Positions 8,163 through 16,033 of a DNA stretch of 64,000 nucleotides are shown piece after piece (the stretch's first letter is position 1; the number at the start of each line of letters is the position of its first letter). This stretch comes from PALSA-607 sp963737705. Lineage in GTDB: Bacteria > Actinomycetota > Actinomycetes > Acidothermales > Acidothermaceae. Location of the stretch: NCBI GenBank assembly GCA_963737705.1, contig CAVTTP010000006.1:620001-684000 (forward strand). The letters run 5' to 3'. Under the pieces are notes generated by a model. The model worked only from the letters and a program-made list of their open reading frames with translations, was not told the DNA's origin and ran no database searches. The position numbers and the translations under genes are program-made.

Positions 8163-8776
8163 GCTTGTTCACCCCGTAATTCGTCCGTGCGCGCAAGGCT
8201 TTCGGCATGCGAGCCGACCTCGTCGGTGAGCAGTACCTTCAGCCGTGCGCGGGCCCGCGAGAGCCGCGATCGAACGGTGCCTATCGGGACACCGAGCGCT
8301 ACCGCAGCCTCGTCATAGCTGAGGCCCTCCCAGTCGCACATCGCAACGACGTCCTGGTCGGCTCTCTTGAGAGTGCGCAGCGCTGACAGCACGCGCTGCA
8401 TCTGCCGCTCGCTGTCGATCCGAGCGGCGACCTCGTCCGCGTGATCTTCGACGAGCTCGGTCAGCGGAGCTTTCACAAGCAGGTTTGTCGCCCGCCGCCG
8501 GGCCCGCTCAGAGTTGCGGCAGACATTGTTCGCGGCCACAAAAAGCCAGGGCAGCAGGGAGTCGGTGACGGTGATCGAGGATCGCTTGCGCCACGCCTCC
8601 ATGAAGGTCTGCGAGGTGGCGTCCTCCGCGAGCGACCACGACCCGATGCGCCGGAAGCAGTAGTTGTGGATCCGATTTGCGTGCCGGGCGAAGAGATCAC
8701 CGAATGCGGAAGGGTCGCCAGCGCAGGCGCGCGCCCACAAGCGCGCGTCCGGAGTCTCGCCGTTGTCGACCGCCAC
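8159..8776 (-). CDS. ECF-type RNA polymerase sigma factor
   Basis: A 205-residue sigma-70 family protein with only regions 2 and 4. Region 2 spans FARHANRIHNYCFRRIG to ATSQTFMEAWRKR. Region 4 contains the helix-turn-helix GLSYDEAAVALGVPIGTVRS followed by the Arg-rich recognition helix. The start is GTG at 8776 with AGGAG very close upstream. It is coupled by a 4-bp overlap to a membrane-protein gene. The 5' side carries a nine-copy 28-bp hairpin repeat array. Target promoters are unknown. Confidence 0.85.
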   Translation of the reverse strand: MAVDNGETPDARLWARACAGDPSAFGDLFARHANRIHNYCFRRIGSWSLAEDATSQTFMEAWRKRSSITVTDSLLPWLFVAANNVCRNSERARRRATNLLVKAPLTELVEDHADEVAARIDSERQMQRVLSALRTLKRADQDVVAMCDWEGLSYDEAAVALGVPIGTVRSRLSRARARLKVLLTDEVGSHAESLARTDELRGEQA

Positions 8777-8842
8777 GCACTCCTATGTCCGGCAGCCTGG
8801 TTTGAGTTCCATCATCGCCGCGCCGACCGGCGGGCAAGGCCA

Positions 8843-9087
8843 CACCGTCATGCCTCACGGCATGGCCCCACACCGTCATGCCTCACGGCATGGCCCCACA
8901 CCGTCATGCCTCACGGCATGGCCCCACACCGTCATGCCTCACGGCATGGCCCCACACCGTCATGCCTCACGGCATGGCCCCACACCGTCATGCCTCACGG
9001 CATGGCCCCACACCGTCATGCCTCACGGCATGGCCCCACACCGTCATGCCTCACGGCACGGCCCCACACCGTCATGCCTCACGGCAC
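8843..9087. repeat. Nine tandem copies of a 28-bp hairpin-forming repeat
   Basis: Copies start at 8843, 8871, 8899, 8927, 8955, 8983, 9011, 9039 and 9067. Each contains CATGCC-TCAC-GGCATG, a 6-bp stem with a 4-nt loop, joined by GCCCCACACCGT. The last two copies read GGCACG instead of GGCATG, breaking the outer pair. There are no unique spacers, so it is not CRISPR. The array ends 67 bp from the sigma-factor GTG start. It could bind a protein as multiple operators or fold as RNA in the 5' leader. Confidence 0.9.
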
Positions 9088-9093
9088 GTAAAA

Positions 9094-9129
9094 GGCGTCT
9101 GACCCTACGGGGGAGGAGAGCCAGACGCC
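9094..9129. promoter_or_regulatory. Inverted repeat flanking the 28-bp array
   Basis: GGCGTCTG (9094-9101) and CAGACGCC (9122-9129) are perfect 8-bp arms around a 20-nt purine-rich centre. It may act as terminator, operator or array boundary. It lacks a T-run. Confidence 0.4.
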
Positions 9130-9214
9130 ACGCAGATGGTAACCGCTGATACCCCTGCGCTCAATGGTTGCGGACGCAAAGACTCGCCAGCCGTGAGATA
9201 CATCACCGCGATTC

Positions 9215-9268
9215 GTCGTCCAGTCCGCGGCGGGAGCAAGGGTCGTCCAGTCCGCGGCGGGAGCAACG
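9215..9268. repeat. 27-bp tandem duplication
   Basis: Two copies, 9215-9241 and 9242-9268, sharing GTCGTCCAGTCCGCGGCGGG plus the next bases. It lies just past the stop of the minus-strand gene ending at 9277. Confidence 0.8.
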
Positions 9269-9276
9269 TAGGTGTG

Positions 9277-9708
9277 TCACGGTGGATCGACGTTGAAGCC
9301 CGCGAGGGCGCCCTGGGCTTTCGTGCCGCAGTAGGTCTCGAACGTTGCCAGCCCGACCGTGGCATCGGTTGGCACCACGAAGGTCGCCTGCAATGCATCG
9401 CCCGTGCGCACGATTTTGGTGATGGGGACGCCGCCCTTGTTATCGGGCTTGGCGGCGTCCCGCCAGAAGATCACGTCCGGCTTCGACCCTTGCGGCGGGC
9501 AGCGGATCGCGTTCAAGGTGATGACGGTTCCGGGCGGCCCATCACCCACCGAGACGCCGAGAGCACCGCTGATCGGCGGCGCCCCCGGAGCGGGCGACCC
9601 GGCGGGGGTGGCCACCCCGGTATTTGCGGTGGCCGCGCCGTGAGCCGCGCAAGCCGTGGCGAGCGTGACGGCCCCGAGGGACGCACAAATCCGCATTAGA
9701 CGTGTCAC
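9277..9708 (-). CDS. Small secreted protein or lipoprotein, unknown function
   Basis: A 143-residue exported protein. The N-terminus (RLMRICASLGAVTLATAC) is a signal peptide with a weak lipobox at Cys. An Ala/Pro/Gly linker follows, then a beta-rich domain starting GVSVGDGPPGTVITLNAIRCPP, with a second Cys pair partner in FETYCGTKAQG. The domain resembles Ig-like or IPT-like secreted folds, but I do not recognise a family. I chose GTG 9708 because TACGAT (9716-9721, reverse) sits 7 nt upstream, as in leaderless actinobacterial transcripts. ATG 9696 is the alternative. Confidence 0.6.
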   Translation of the reverse strand: MTRLMRICASLGAVTLATACAAHGAATANTGVATPAGSPAPGAPPISGALGVSVGDGPPGTVITLNAIRCPPQGSKPDVIFWRDAAKPDNKGGVPITKIVRTGDALQATFVVPTDATVGLATFETYCGTKAQGALAGFNVDPP

Positions 9709-9782
9709 GGCGCAGATCGTAGGCGAGGGCCGCGATGGAGCGGCAGACTGGGACGCGGCAAGCCGGGCTCGAGAGGACGCAA

Positions 9783-10583
9783 ATGTCGGACGACGTCGAA
9801 GCTCCGCTGCCCGAAGAACATCACCATCACGTCGGGGCCACGGCAGCCGCACTCACCGCGCTCGAACGCAGGCTCCTTGCGCAAGCGAAGGGCGTCTACC
9901 AAGTCGAGCAGGATCTGCTGCCGGCGTGGTTGCGCCCGACGGAGGGCGAGCACCGGTGGCAGATGGGCGTCGCAGCTGGCACCGCCATCGCGTTGCAGTC
10001 GTCGCTGCCGGCAACACTGTCGTTGCGGCCGCACTACCTGCTGCCGATTCTCGAAACGATCCTGCTTGTCGGATTACTCGTGTTCAGCCCAGGCCGGATC
10101 GTTCGCCACTCCACTCCGTTGCGGTCAGCAGTGCTAGCGCTCATCGCCGTCATCAGCCTCGACAATGCCGTGTCGGCCGGCCTTCTGGTGCACACGATTA
10201 TCGATGGCAAAGCCGACGATGCTGGCCGGCTGTTGCTAGAAGGCGTCGCTATCTGGACGACGAACGTGATCGCGTTCAGTCTTTGGTACTGGGAGTTCGA
10301 TCGTGGCGGGCCGGTTGCACGTGCACACGCGTTGCACAAGCATCCCGATCTGCTGTTCCCGCAGATGCAGCAGCCGGAGATCGCGCCGCCCGACTGGGAG
10401 CCGACATTCTTCGACTACCTGTTTACCTCGTTCACGAACGCGACGGCGTTCAGCCCGACCGATACTCTGCCGCTGTCACACTGGGCGAAGGCGACGTTCC
10501 TCGCGCAGTCTGGGATCTCACTGGTGACAGTCGCATTGGTAATTTCGCGCGCGGTCAACATCTTCCACGGCGGCGGCTCCTGA
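9783..10583 (+). CDS. Conserved actinobacterial integral membrane protein
   Basis: A 266-residue protein: a His-rich cytoplasmic N-terminus (EEHHHHVG), then about six membrane segments. Conserved-looking motifs are YWEFDRGGP, PPDWEPTFFDYLFTSFTNAT and FSPTDTLPLSHWAK. The last resembles the filter-like segment of DUF1345 or ion-channel-like membrane proteins, but assignment is uncertain. I chose ATG 9783 (MSDDVE) because AGAGGA lies just upstream; the longer start adds 16 low-quality residues. Confidence 0.7.
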   Translation: MSDDVEAPLPEEHHHHVGATAAALTALERRLLAQAKGVYQVEQDLLPAWLRPTEGEHRWQMGVAAGTAIALQSSLPATLSLRPHYLLPILETILLVGLLVFSPGRIVRHSTPLRSAVLALIAVISLDNAVSAGLLVHTIIDGKADDAGRLLLEGVAIWTTNVIAFSLWYWEFDRGGPVARAHALHKHPDLLFPQMQQPEIAPPDWEPTFFDYLFTSFTNATAFSPTDTLPLSHWAKATFLAQSGISLVTVALVISRAVNIFHGGGS

Positions 10584-11019
10584 TTCTTGGAGCGTGTAGG
10601 TCGAAATCAACTGAACTACGGTCTGGTGACGACATGAGAAACCGACCACGTTGACCCATGTTCTCGTCCTCGCAAGCAAGGCTTCTGAATTGCCCCCGAA
10701 GACATGGCAGCTAGCAGACGAAACGGATCCGTCCAGCTACCGCCCTCCGGGAACCTACATCTTCTTTCTGGTCAAAGACGCGCCGTCGCAGCACTACTAC
10801 CCGGTCAATGGGCTGGCAGGCGAGTTCCGAATCAGCGGTCGGTCGGTGATCCGAACGTGCGCTAACTACCTTGGTAGCACGCCGCTGGCGGCGAGTGCCG
10901 CGCCACTGGCGTCGGTAACGGCGCTCGCAGCTACGGAATCCGCGATCCCGCTGTGTTGCCACCGAGCCTTTTGCAACAGCGTGCGAGTGCTTCGGCGCCT
11001 GCTTCCCCGTCGTGAAGTT
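10584..11019. other. Intergenic region with one doubtful ORF
   Basis: 436 bp between a membrane-protein gene and the 3' end of corA. A TTG-initiated frame 10651-11085 (144 codons) reads plausibly at first (SYRPPGTYIFFLVKDAP), then turns compositionally poor and runs 66 bp into the end of the corA gene on the other strand. It could be a decayed fragment of a secreted beta-sandwich protein. I do not call it a gene. Confidence 0.3.
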
Positions 11020-11994
11020 CTACAGCCAGTCCTTACGACGGAAGATCCAGTACAACGCGCCCGAACCCAGCACGATGATCAGTGATGACGTAATCAGGCC
11101 GCTGTCGTGACCGAAGCCCGGGTACGGGATGTTCTGTCCGTAGAAGCCGGTCACTGCTGTCGGCACCGCAATGATCGCGGCCCAGCTCGTGACCTGCTTC
11201 ATGATGAGGTTCATCCGGTTGCCTTGAATCGTCAGGTTCGTTTCGAGCACGGTCGACACGAGGTCGCGTAGCGATTCGGTCCACTCCGTTGCCCGCAGCA
11301 CGTGGTCGTAGACGTCCTGGTAATAAGGCATCAGCGTTTCGTTGACGATCTTCGTCTCACGCATGAGCCCGTTGACGACTTCTCGCATGGGCAACACGAA
11401 ACGTCGGAGCAGGATCAGGTCACGTCGCAACTCGAACGACTTGCGCTGCACTTCGCGTACTCGGTCGCGGCTGTCGTCGAACAGGTCGTCTTGCAGCGAC
11501 TCGATACGTTCGTCGAGATCCTGCACGGCCTTGAACTGCCCGTCGACGATGTAGTCGAGCACGCCGTAGAGCAGAAATCCAGCACCCTGCTTAATAAGGT
11601 CCGGCGCTGCGTCCCAGCGCTTTACGACCTCATCCATGTCGAACTTGCGGTCCTTGCGCACTGTAATGAGGGCGTTGCGCATGACGAAGATGGCGAGTTC
11701 GCTGCTGTCGAGGTTCGACGTCTCGGGGTCCATCGCAATGGCGTACGCGCTCAAAAACAAGTGCGTGGCGTAGTGGTCGAGTTTCGGCCGCTGGCGTTCA
11801 TGCGAGGCGTCTTCGACCGCCAGCGCATGCAGCCCGAACTCCTCTTCGACGTCGTCGAGGCTCGTCTCGTCGTCCACCGTGCAGATGTCGAGCCACACCA
11901 CAGCGCCCGGATCGTTGACACATTCGGAGATGTCGGCGACTGGAAAGTTCTCCTTCTCCAGCACTCCGTTGCGATACAGCCGCGTGCGCGCCAT
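11020..11994 (-). CDS. corA: CorA-family divalent-metal transporter with GQN in place of GMN
   Basis: A 324-residue CorA-type channel for Mg2+ or related cations. The N-terminal alpha/beta domain (VWLDICTVDDETSL, LDHYATHLFL) is followed by long coiled helices (LDERIESLQDDLFDDSRD) and two C-terminal membrane segments. The loop after the first membrane helix reads YGQNIPYPGF, where classic CorA has YGMN. The C-terminus is basic (FRRKDWL), as usual. ATG 11994 is 1 nt from the stop of the upstream DUF3817 gene. An in-frame TTG at 12003 is also possible. It is the last gene of a three-gene minus-strand operon. Confidence 0.88.
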   Translation of the reverse strand: MARTRLYRNGVLEKENFPVADISECVNDPGAVVWLDICTVDDETSLDDVEEEFGLHALAVEDASHERQRPKLDHYATHLFLSAYAIAMDPETSNLDSSELAIFVMRNALITVRKDRKFDMDEVVKRWDAAPDLIKQGAGFLLYGVLDYIVDGQFKAVQDLDERIESLQDDLFDDSRDRVREVQRKSFELRRDLILLRRFVLPMREVVNGLMRETKIVNETLMPYYQDVYDHVLRATEWTESLRDLVSTVLETNLTIQGNRMNLIMKQVTSWAAIIAVPTAVTGFYGQNIPYPGFGHDSGLITSSLIIVLGSGALYWIFRRKDWL

Positions 11995-11995
11995 C

Positions 11996-12352
11996 TCAGT
12001 CAAGCTCAGCAGAGGTCGGGACGTCGGTTGGCTCGGCCGCGAGCGCCGCTTGCCGTGCTCTGACGTAAGCGGTGTTGTTGCGCTCGGCGACGAACGTCAT
12101 GATCGGCACCAGCCCGGCGAGCAGCGAAAGGAGCGCCCGAACCAGCGAGAAGCGGTACCGGAATGCGAGCTCGATGCTGAGCACGACGTACACGATGTAG
12201 AGGAACCCGTGAATCGTCCCGACAATCTTTTCGACGGTGTCGTTGTGTCCCCACACCTGCAACGGAATGCCGATGAACACCAAGATGACCAGCGCGGTTC
12301 CGACGATGTAGGCAAGCAGCCTGTAGCGGTCGAGCGGTGAGCGGAGATTCAA
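11996..12352 (-). CDS. DUF3817 integral membrane protein
   Basis: A 118-residue membrane protein of the DUF3817 family, common in actinobacteria, function unknown. Three membrane helices are visible: LLAYIVGTALVILVFIGIP, GFLYIVYVVLSIELAF and LLSLLAGLVPIMTFVAE. The family pattern HGFLYIVY followed by FVAER is present. Its ATG overlaps the stop of the upstream membrane-protein gene by 4 bp, and corA follows 1 nt after its stop, so the three genes are translated together. Confidence 0.85.
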   Translation of the reverse strand: MNLRSPLDRYRLLAYIVGTALVILVFIGIPLQVWGHNDTVEKIVGTIHGFLYIVYVVLSIELAFRYRFSLVRALLSLLAGLVPIMTFVAERNNTAYVRARQAALAAEPTDVPTSAELD

Positions 12353-12807
12353 CGCGCGCGCTCCGACCGGGCGTTCAAGCGTGTGAGGTAGTCGTTGTAC
12401 TCGGCAAGTTCGGGATCGGGATCTCGGTCATCTGCGGTCTGCGCTGTGAGGCTCGCGAACGCGTCGGGCTGACCGAACTCCGGAAACTCCCAGTCGGCTT
12501 CGTCTGACGACAGCGACGCGCGGGAGGGTGCGACGCGCGCAGCCGGGCGGCCGTAGGTGTCATCGCGCAAGAGCCGCCACCAGCCGTAGACGACCATCCC
12601 TGCCATCGCCCACCACTGAAAGGCGTAGAGCAGGTTCTGCAACCCGCCGCGCGGTGACTCCGACACATCCCACTGCCACCGGCCGAGCAGGATCAGCACT
12701 GCGATGAGGACCAGCGCCAGCACATGGCGAGGCAGCCATCGCAAGCGAAAAGCGGTCCTGACCACGGTGTCCACGGTACGCGCCCGGAATCCGTGACAGT
12801 TGTTCAC
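12349..12807 (-). CDS. Two-helix membrane protein, unknown function
   Basis: A 152-residue protein of a type often found beside DUF3817 genes. It has two membrane helices (HVLALVLIAVLILLGRWQW and WWAMAGMVVYGWWRLL) and an acidic, Pro-rich cytoplasmic tail ending YNDYLTRLNARSER. GTG 12807 is the longest start. GTG 12774 would give a protein beginning VDTVVRTAFRLRWLPRH, which looks just as good. First gene of the operon with DUF3817 and corA. Confidence 0.65.
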   Translation of the reverse strand: MNNCHGFRARTVDTVVRTAFRLRWLPRHVLALVLIAVLILLGRWQWDVSESPRGGLQNLLYAFQWWAMAGMVVYGWWRLLRDDTYGRPAARVAPSRASLSSDEADWEFPEFGQPDAFASLTAQTADDRDPDPELAEYNDYLTRLNARSERAR

Positions 12808-12825
12808 CCGGGAGGTGAAGAACCG

Positions 12826-14463
12826 TCACAGATTCAGCTGGGTCACCTGACCACGCGCCACGTGCAACTGGCGCTGCGTCGGAACAGCCTCGAGGAGGCG
12901 ACGGTCGTGGCTGACGAGAAGCAGGGTGCCGGCATACGCGGCGACCGCCTGCTCGAGCTGTTCGATCGCCGGCAGGTCAAGGTGGTTGGTCGGCTCGTCA
13001 AGAACGAGGCAGTTGGTCTGTCGAGCCATCAGTAGCGCGAGGCCCGCGCGAGTGCGCTCGCCCGGCGACAGCGAGCCTGCTGGGCGCTCGACGTGGGCGG
13101 CCTTGAGGCCGAACTTCGCCAGCAGCGTGCGCGCCTCCTCCGGCACGAGTGTCGTCGCGGTCGTGAGCACGTCGACCACGGTCTGCTCGCCGGCGAACTC
13201 GCGGCGCACCTGGTCGAGCTCGCCAACCACGACCCCCGGCCCAAGTACCGAGGTTCCCGACCTCAACGGCAGCTGCCCGAGCAGTGCCTGGAGCAGGGTG
13301 GTCTTGCCGCCGCCGTTCGGGCCGAGCACGGCGACGCGGTCGGCCCAGCGGATGTCGAGGGTGACCGGCCCCAGCGTGAAGTCGCCGCGCGTCACGACCG
13401 CGTCGACCAAGGTCGCGACCATGTCGCCCGATCGCGCTGCGCTTGGCAGCTCGATCCGCAACTCCCATTCCTTGCGCGGTTCGGTCACAGCCTCGGCGTC
13501 GAGCCTGGTGAGCCGCGTCTCCAACGACCGAACCTTGGCGGCGCCTGATGTCGCTGCCTCGATCCGCGCACCGCGCGCAGACCGGTCGTTGTCGGGTGCT
13601 TTGCGCTTGGCCCGCAGCGCTCCTCGCACGGACTGCTCGCGGGCCGCCTGCATGCGATCGCGCAATTCGCCGCGCTTGTCGGCGTAGTCGTCGAACTGCT
13701 CGCGCAGGTGCCGCCGGGCGACTTCGCGTTCGTCGAGGAACGCCTCCCAGCCACCGTCGAACTGGCGGGTCAGTTCGTTGAACGGGTCGAGCTCGATCAC
13801 CTCGGTGATCGTGCGAGCCAGGAATTCGCGGTCGTGGCTGACGACCGCGAGCCCACCCCGCCGTCCAAGAACGAAGTCTTCGAGCCGCGCGAGCCCTTCG
13901 AGGTCGAGATCGTTCGTCGGCTCGTCGAGCAGCAAGATGTCGTAGCGACTAAGCAGGACGGCGGCGAGCGAGGCCCGTGCCATCTGGCCGCCGGATAGGC
14001 CTGCTGTCTCGATTCCCAGCGCAGTGCTGTCGAGCCCAAGATCCGTCAGTACTTGCGCCGCGCGACTCTCGAAGTCACCGCCGCCGAGCTCGAGCCAGCG
14101 CTGCAACGCCTCGTCGTAGGTCTGCGCCGCGTCGGGCGACGCAGACGCCAAGCCGTCGGCCGCCGCTTGCATTGCGGCTTCAGCGGGTGCGACCCCGGTA
14201 CGCCGGCCGAGGTAGGCAAGCAGGGTTTCGCCCGATCGGCGATCTGGCTCCTGTGGAAGGAGGCCCACCGTGCCGGTCGACGAGACGGTGCCGGCGTCGG
14301 GAACGATCTCGCCAGCAAGTACCCGCAGCAGCGTTGATTTGCCGGCACCGTTGGGTCCGACGAGGCCGACCCGATCGCCTGCCCCGATCGTCGCGTCGAC
14401 GCCGTGCAGCACCTCGCGGGCACCGAACGCGACACGTATACCGCGGGCAGTCAGGGTCGACAC
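12826..14463 (-). CDS. ABC-F family ATPase (ribosome-associated)
   Basis: A 545-residue protein with two ABC ATPase domains and no membrane segments, as in ABC-F translation factors and ribosome-protection proteins. Domain 1 has Walker A GPNGAGKST, signature SGGQMARASLA and Walker B LLLDEPTNDLD. A charged inter-domain linker rich in Arg/Glu (about 235-315) follows. Domain 2 has GPNGGGKTT, SPGERTRAGLALLM and LVLDEPTNHLD. Both catalytic Glu residues after Walker B are present. It may be a housekeeping factor or an antibiotic-protection protein; the sequence alone does not decide. Confidence 0.9.
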   Translation of the reverse strand: MSTLTARGIRVAFGAREVLHGVDATIGAGDRVGLVGPNGAGKSTLLRVLAGEIVPDAGTVSSTGTVGLLPQEPDRRSGETLLAYLGRRTGVAPAEAAMQAAADGLASASPDAAQTYDEALQRWLELGGGDFESRAAQVLTDLGLDSTALGIETAGLSGGQMARASLAAVLLSRYDILLLDEPTNDLDLEGLARLEDFVLGRRGGLAVVSHDREFLARTITEVIELDPFNELTRQFDGGWEAFLDEREVARRHLREQFDDYADKRGELRDRMQAAREQSVRGALRAKRKAPDNDRSARGARIEAATSGAAKVRSLETRLTRLDAEAVTEPRKEWELRIELPSAARSGDMVATLVDAVVTRGDFTLGPVTLDIRWADRVAVLGPNGGGKTTLLQALLGQLPLRSGTSVLGPGVVVGELDQVRREFAGEQTVVDVLTTATTLVPEEARTLLAKFGLKAAHVERPAGSLSPGERTRAGLALLMARQTNCLVLDEPTNHLDLPAIEQLEQAVAAYAGTLLLVSHDRRLLEAVPTQRQLHVARGQVTQLNL

Positions 14464-14551
14464 GGTCGCGATCCTGCCAGTTCAGGCTCGCAGCGCGATT
14501 GGTGAGCGTGGCTTCCCTCGAAGTAACGCGGCCGGACGTTACCGTGCAGGC

Positions 14552-15160
14552 ATGCAGTCGGCGCCCTTCGCAGTTCGTGCAGACAACGGAACGCGCTGGC
14601 TCGATCTGGTCGCCACGCGCGCGAACTGGCCGAGTCGCTCGCCCGTTGAGCGCCTGCCCGACCTCGACACGTTGAACAGTTGGCTCGACCAGCACGCGTT
14701 GGTCCCGGAGGCGGCGCCGACAACTGCCGACCTGGCGGCGGTGCGCCAGATCCGCGCCGCGCTGCGAGAGCTGGCCGCGGCTCGAGTCGAAGGCCGGACG
14801 CCGCACCCGTCGGCCTTCGACACCGTGAACGCCGCGCTGACCAGGGCCGCCAAAGCACCGCGACACATCGTGGTGCCTGATCCGATCGAGCCCGGCTATG
14901 TACGCCGACGGGTCCCCGATGTCGATGCTGCGCTGACGCTGATCATCGAACAGGCAATCGACGCCATGAGCAGTACGGAGGCGGCCTACCTACGCGAGTG
15001 CGAAGAGGCGAGTTGCCGCGAACTGTTTCTCGATACGACCGGCCGCCGGCGCTGGTGCTCGACGCCCGCGTGCGGGATCCGGGCGCGGGTGCGCGCCCAT
15101 CGGGCTCGCCTGCGCGAAAGCGCTACAGATCCTGCGCAGGTCCGGGCTGCGCGTAGCTGA
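14552..15160 (+). CDS. CGNR zinc-finger / ABATE-domain regulator with CGIR variant
   Basis: A 202-residue protein. The N-terminal half is an ABATE (putative stress-induced regulator) domain with LDLVATRANW and RQIRAALREL. The C-terminal zinc finger has CEEASCRELFLDTTGRRRWCSTPACGIRARVRAHRAR-type spacing. The family signature CGNR reads CGIR here, while all four metal cysteines are present. I start at ATG 14552, upstream of the divergently oriented ABC-F gene. The last 38 bp overlap the end of a convergent small membrane-protein gene. Confidence 0.82.
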   Translation: MQSAPFAVRADNGTRWLDLVATRANWPSRSPVERLPDLDTLNSWLDQHALVPEAAPTTADLAAVRQIRAALRELAAARVEGRTPHPSAFDTVNAALTRAAKAPRHIVVPDPIEPGYVRRRVPDVDAALTLIIEQAIDAMSSTEAAYLRECEEASCRELFLDTTGRRRWCSTPACGIRARVRAHRARLRESATDPAQVRAARS

Positions 15161-15404
15161 ATCGGCGGTCGGGAACCACCTCGGTGGTCTTGAGCCGGTG
15201 GTAACGCCGCCGCTCCTGCAGGACTGGCCAGTCGGCGAAGGCAAAGGCCACGACCATCACCACGTTCACGAGCGGGATGACTCCGGTGACCACCCACCAC
15301 GGCGAGTAGCCGGCTTTGCGCAGTATCGCGACCCCAGCGCCGATCCCAAGCGCGCTGAAGCCGCTGTAGATCAGGATGAGAGTGGTGATCAGTCCGGCAC
15401 TCAT
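15123..15404 (-). CDS. Small two-helix membrane protein
   Basis: A 93-residue protein with two membrane helices (LITTLILIYSGFSALGIGAG and WVVTGVIPLVNVVMVVAFAF) joined by a short basic loop (RKAGYSPWW). This is the layout of actinobacterial DUF5684/SdpI-like small membrane proteins, but I make no firm family call. ATG 15404 begins MSAGLI; the frame is open further upstream without a better start. Confidence 0.55.
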   Translation of the reverse strand: MSAGLITTLILIYSGFSALGIGAGVAILRKAGYSPWWVVTGVIPLVNVVMVVAFAFADWPVLQERRRYHRLKTTEVVPDRRFSYAQPGPAQDL

Positions 15405-15505
15405 GCCTGAAAGATCGGCTGAATGCCGGCCTTTCTTCAGCGCAATGCTGCGACGATCGTGAACGTGGACTTGAACCGTTGAGAGTGCGCCAGCGTTCAC
15501 CTGGT

Positions 15506-16033
15506 GTGGCAGAAACAGAGGGGACGACGGACGAGGCATTCATCCGTGCCCTTTATGACGAACACGCCCGCCCACTCCTCGGTTACGCGCTGCGGCTTAC
15601 CAACGGCGACCGGCAGCGCGCGGAGGACGTCGTTCAAGAGACCTTGCTCCGTGCCTGGCGCCACCCTGAAGCGATCCACCGCAGCCCAGACGCCGTCCGA
15701 CCATGGCTTTTCACGGTGGCACGGCACATCGCGGTGGATGCCTACCGAGCCCGTCGCGCGAGGCCGCCGGAGGCCGGACCCGATGGTCTGGAAATCGTCG
15801 CTGTCGACGACGACGTCGACCGGGCTTTGGAGGCCTGGATGGTGACCGATGCGATCGCAAGCTTGAGCTTCGATCATCGCCGCGTGCTGATCGAGACGTA
15901 CTACCGCGGCAGATCCGTCGCCGAGGCCGCCACCGAACTAGGCGTGCCACCGGGAACCGTCAAGTCGCGCACCTACTACGCACTTCGCGCCCTACGTTTG
16001 ATTCTCGAAGAAAGAGGAGTGACCGAAGCATGA
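15506..16033 (+). CDS. sigL: ECF sigma factor, SigL type
   Basis: A 175-residue ECF sigma factor. Region 2 reads RALYDEHARPLLGYALRLT then EDVVQETLLRAWRHPE, and region 4 reads YYRGRSVAEAATELGVPPGTVKSR. The wording matches mycobacterial SigL, which acts in cell-envelope and secreted-protein stress. The start is uncertain: GTG 15506 gives the usual SigL length, while TTG 15479 and GTG 15485 are in frame upstream. Its TGA overlaps the ATG of the ZAS anti-sigma gene (16030-16033), the classic sigL-rslA arrangement. Confidence 0.85.
   Translation: MAETEGTTDEAFIRALYDEHARPLLGYALRLTNGDRQRAEDVVQETLLRAWRHPEAIHRSPDAVRPWLFTVARHIAVDAYRARRARPPEAGPDGLEIVAVDDDVDRALEAWMVTDAIASLSFDHRRVLIETYYRGRSVAEAATELGVPPGTVKSRTYYALRALRLILEERGVTEA

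Larger units (their letters stand above)
8777..9276. other. 500-bp gene-free region with repeats
   Basis: Upstream region of the sigma-factor gene. It holds the 28-bp array (8843-9087), an inverted repeat (9094-9129) and a 27-bp tandem duplication (9215-9268). The open frames through it are artefacts of the repeat, which lacks stops in several frames. I see no convincing gene. Confidence 0.6.

Noticed and set aside
8843..9087. CRISPR array
   Set aside because: The 28-bp units are directly adjacent with no spacers, and no cas genes are nearby.
8441..9149. Long + strand frames reading PHRHASRHGPTPSCL repeats
   Set aside because: They are translations of the stop-free 28-bp repeat in several frames, antisense to the sigma-factor gene, with no start signals.
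11302..12063. 253-codon + strand frame opposite corA
   Set aside because: Shadow frame; corA on the minus strand is clear.
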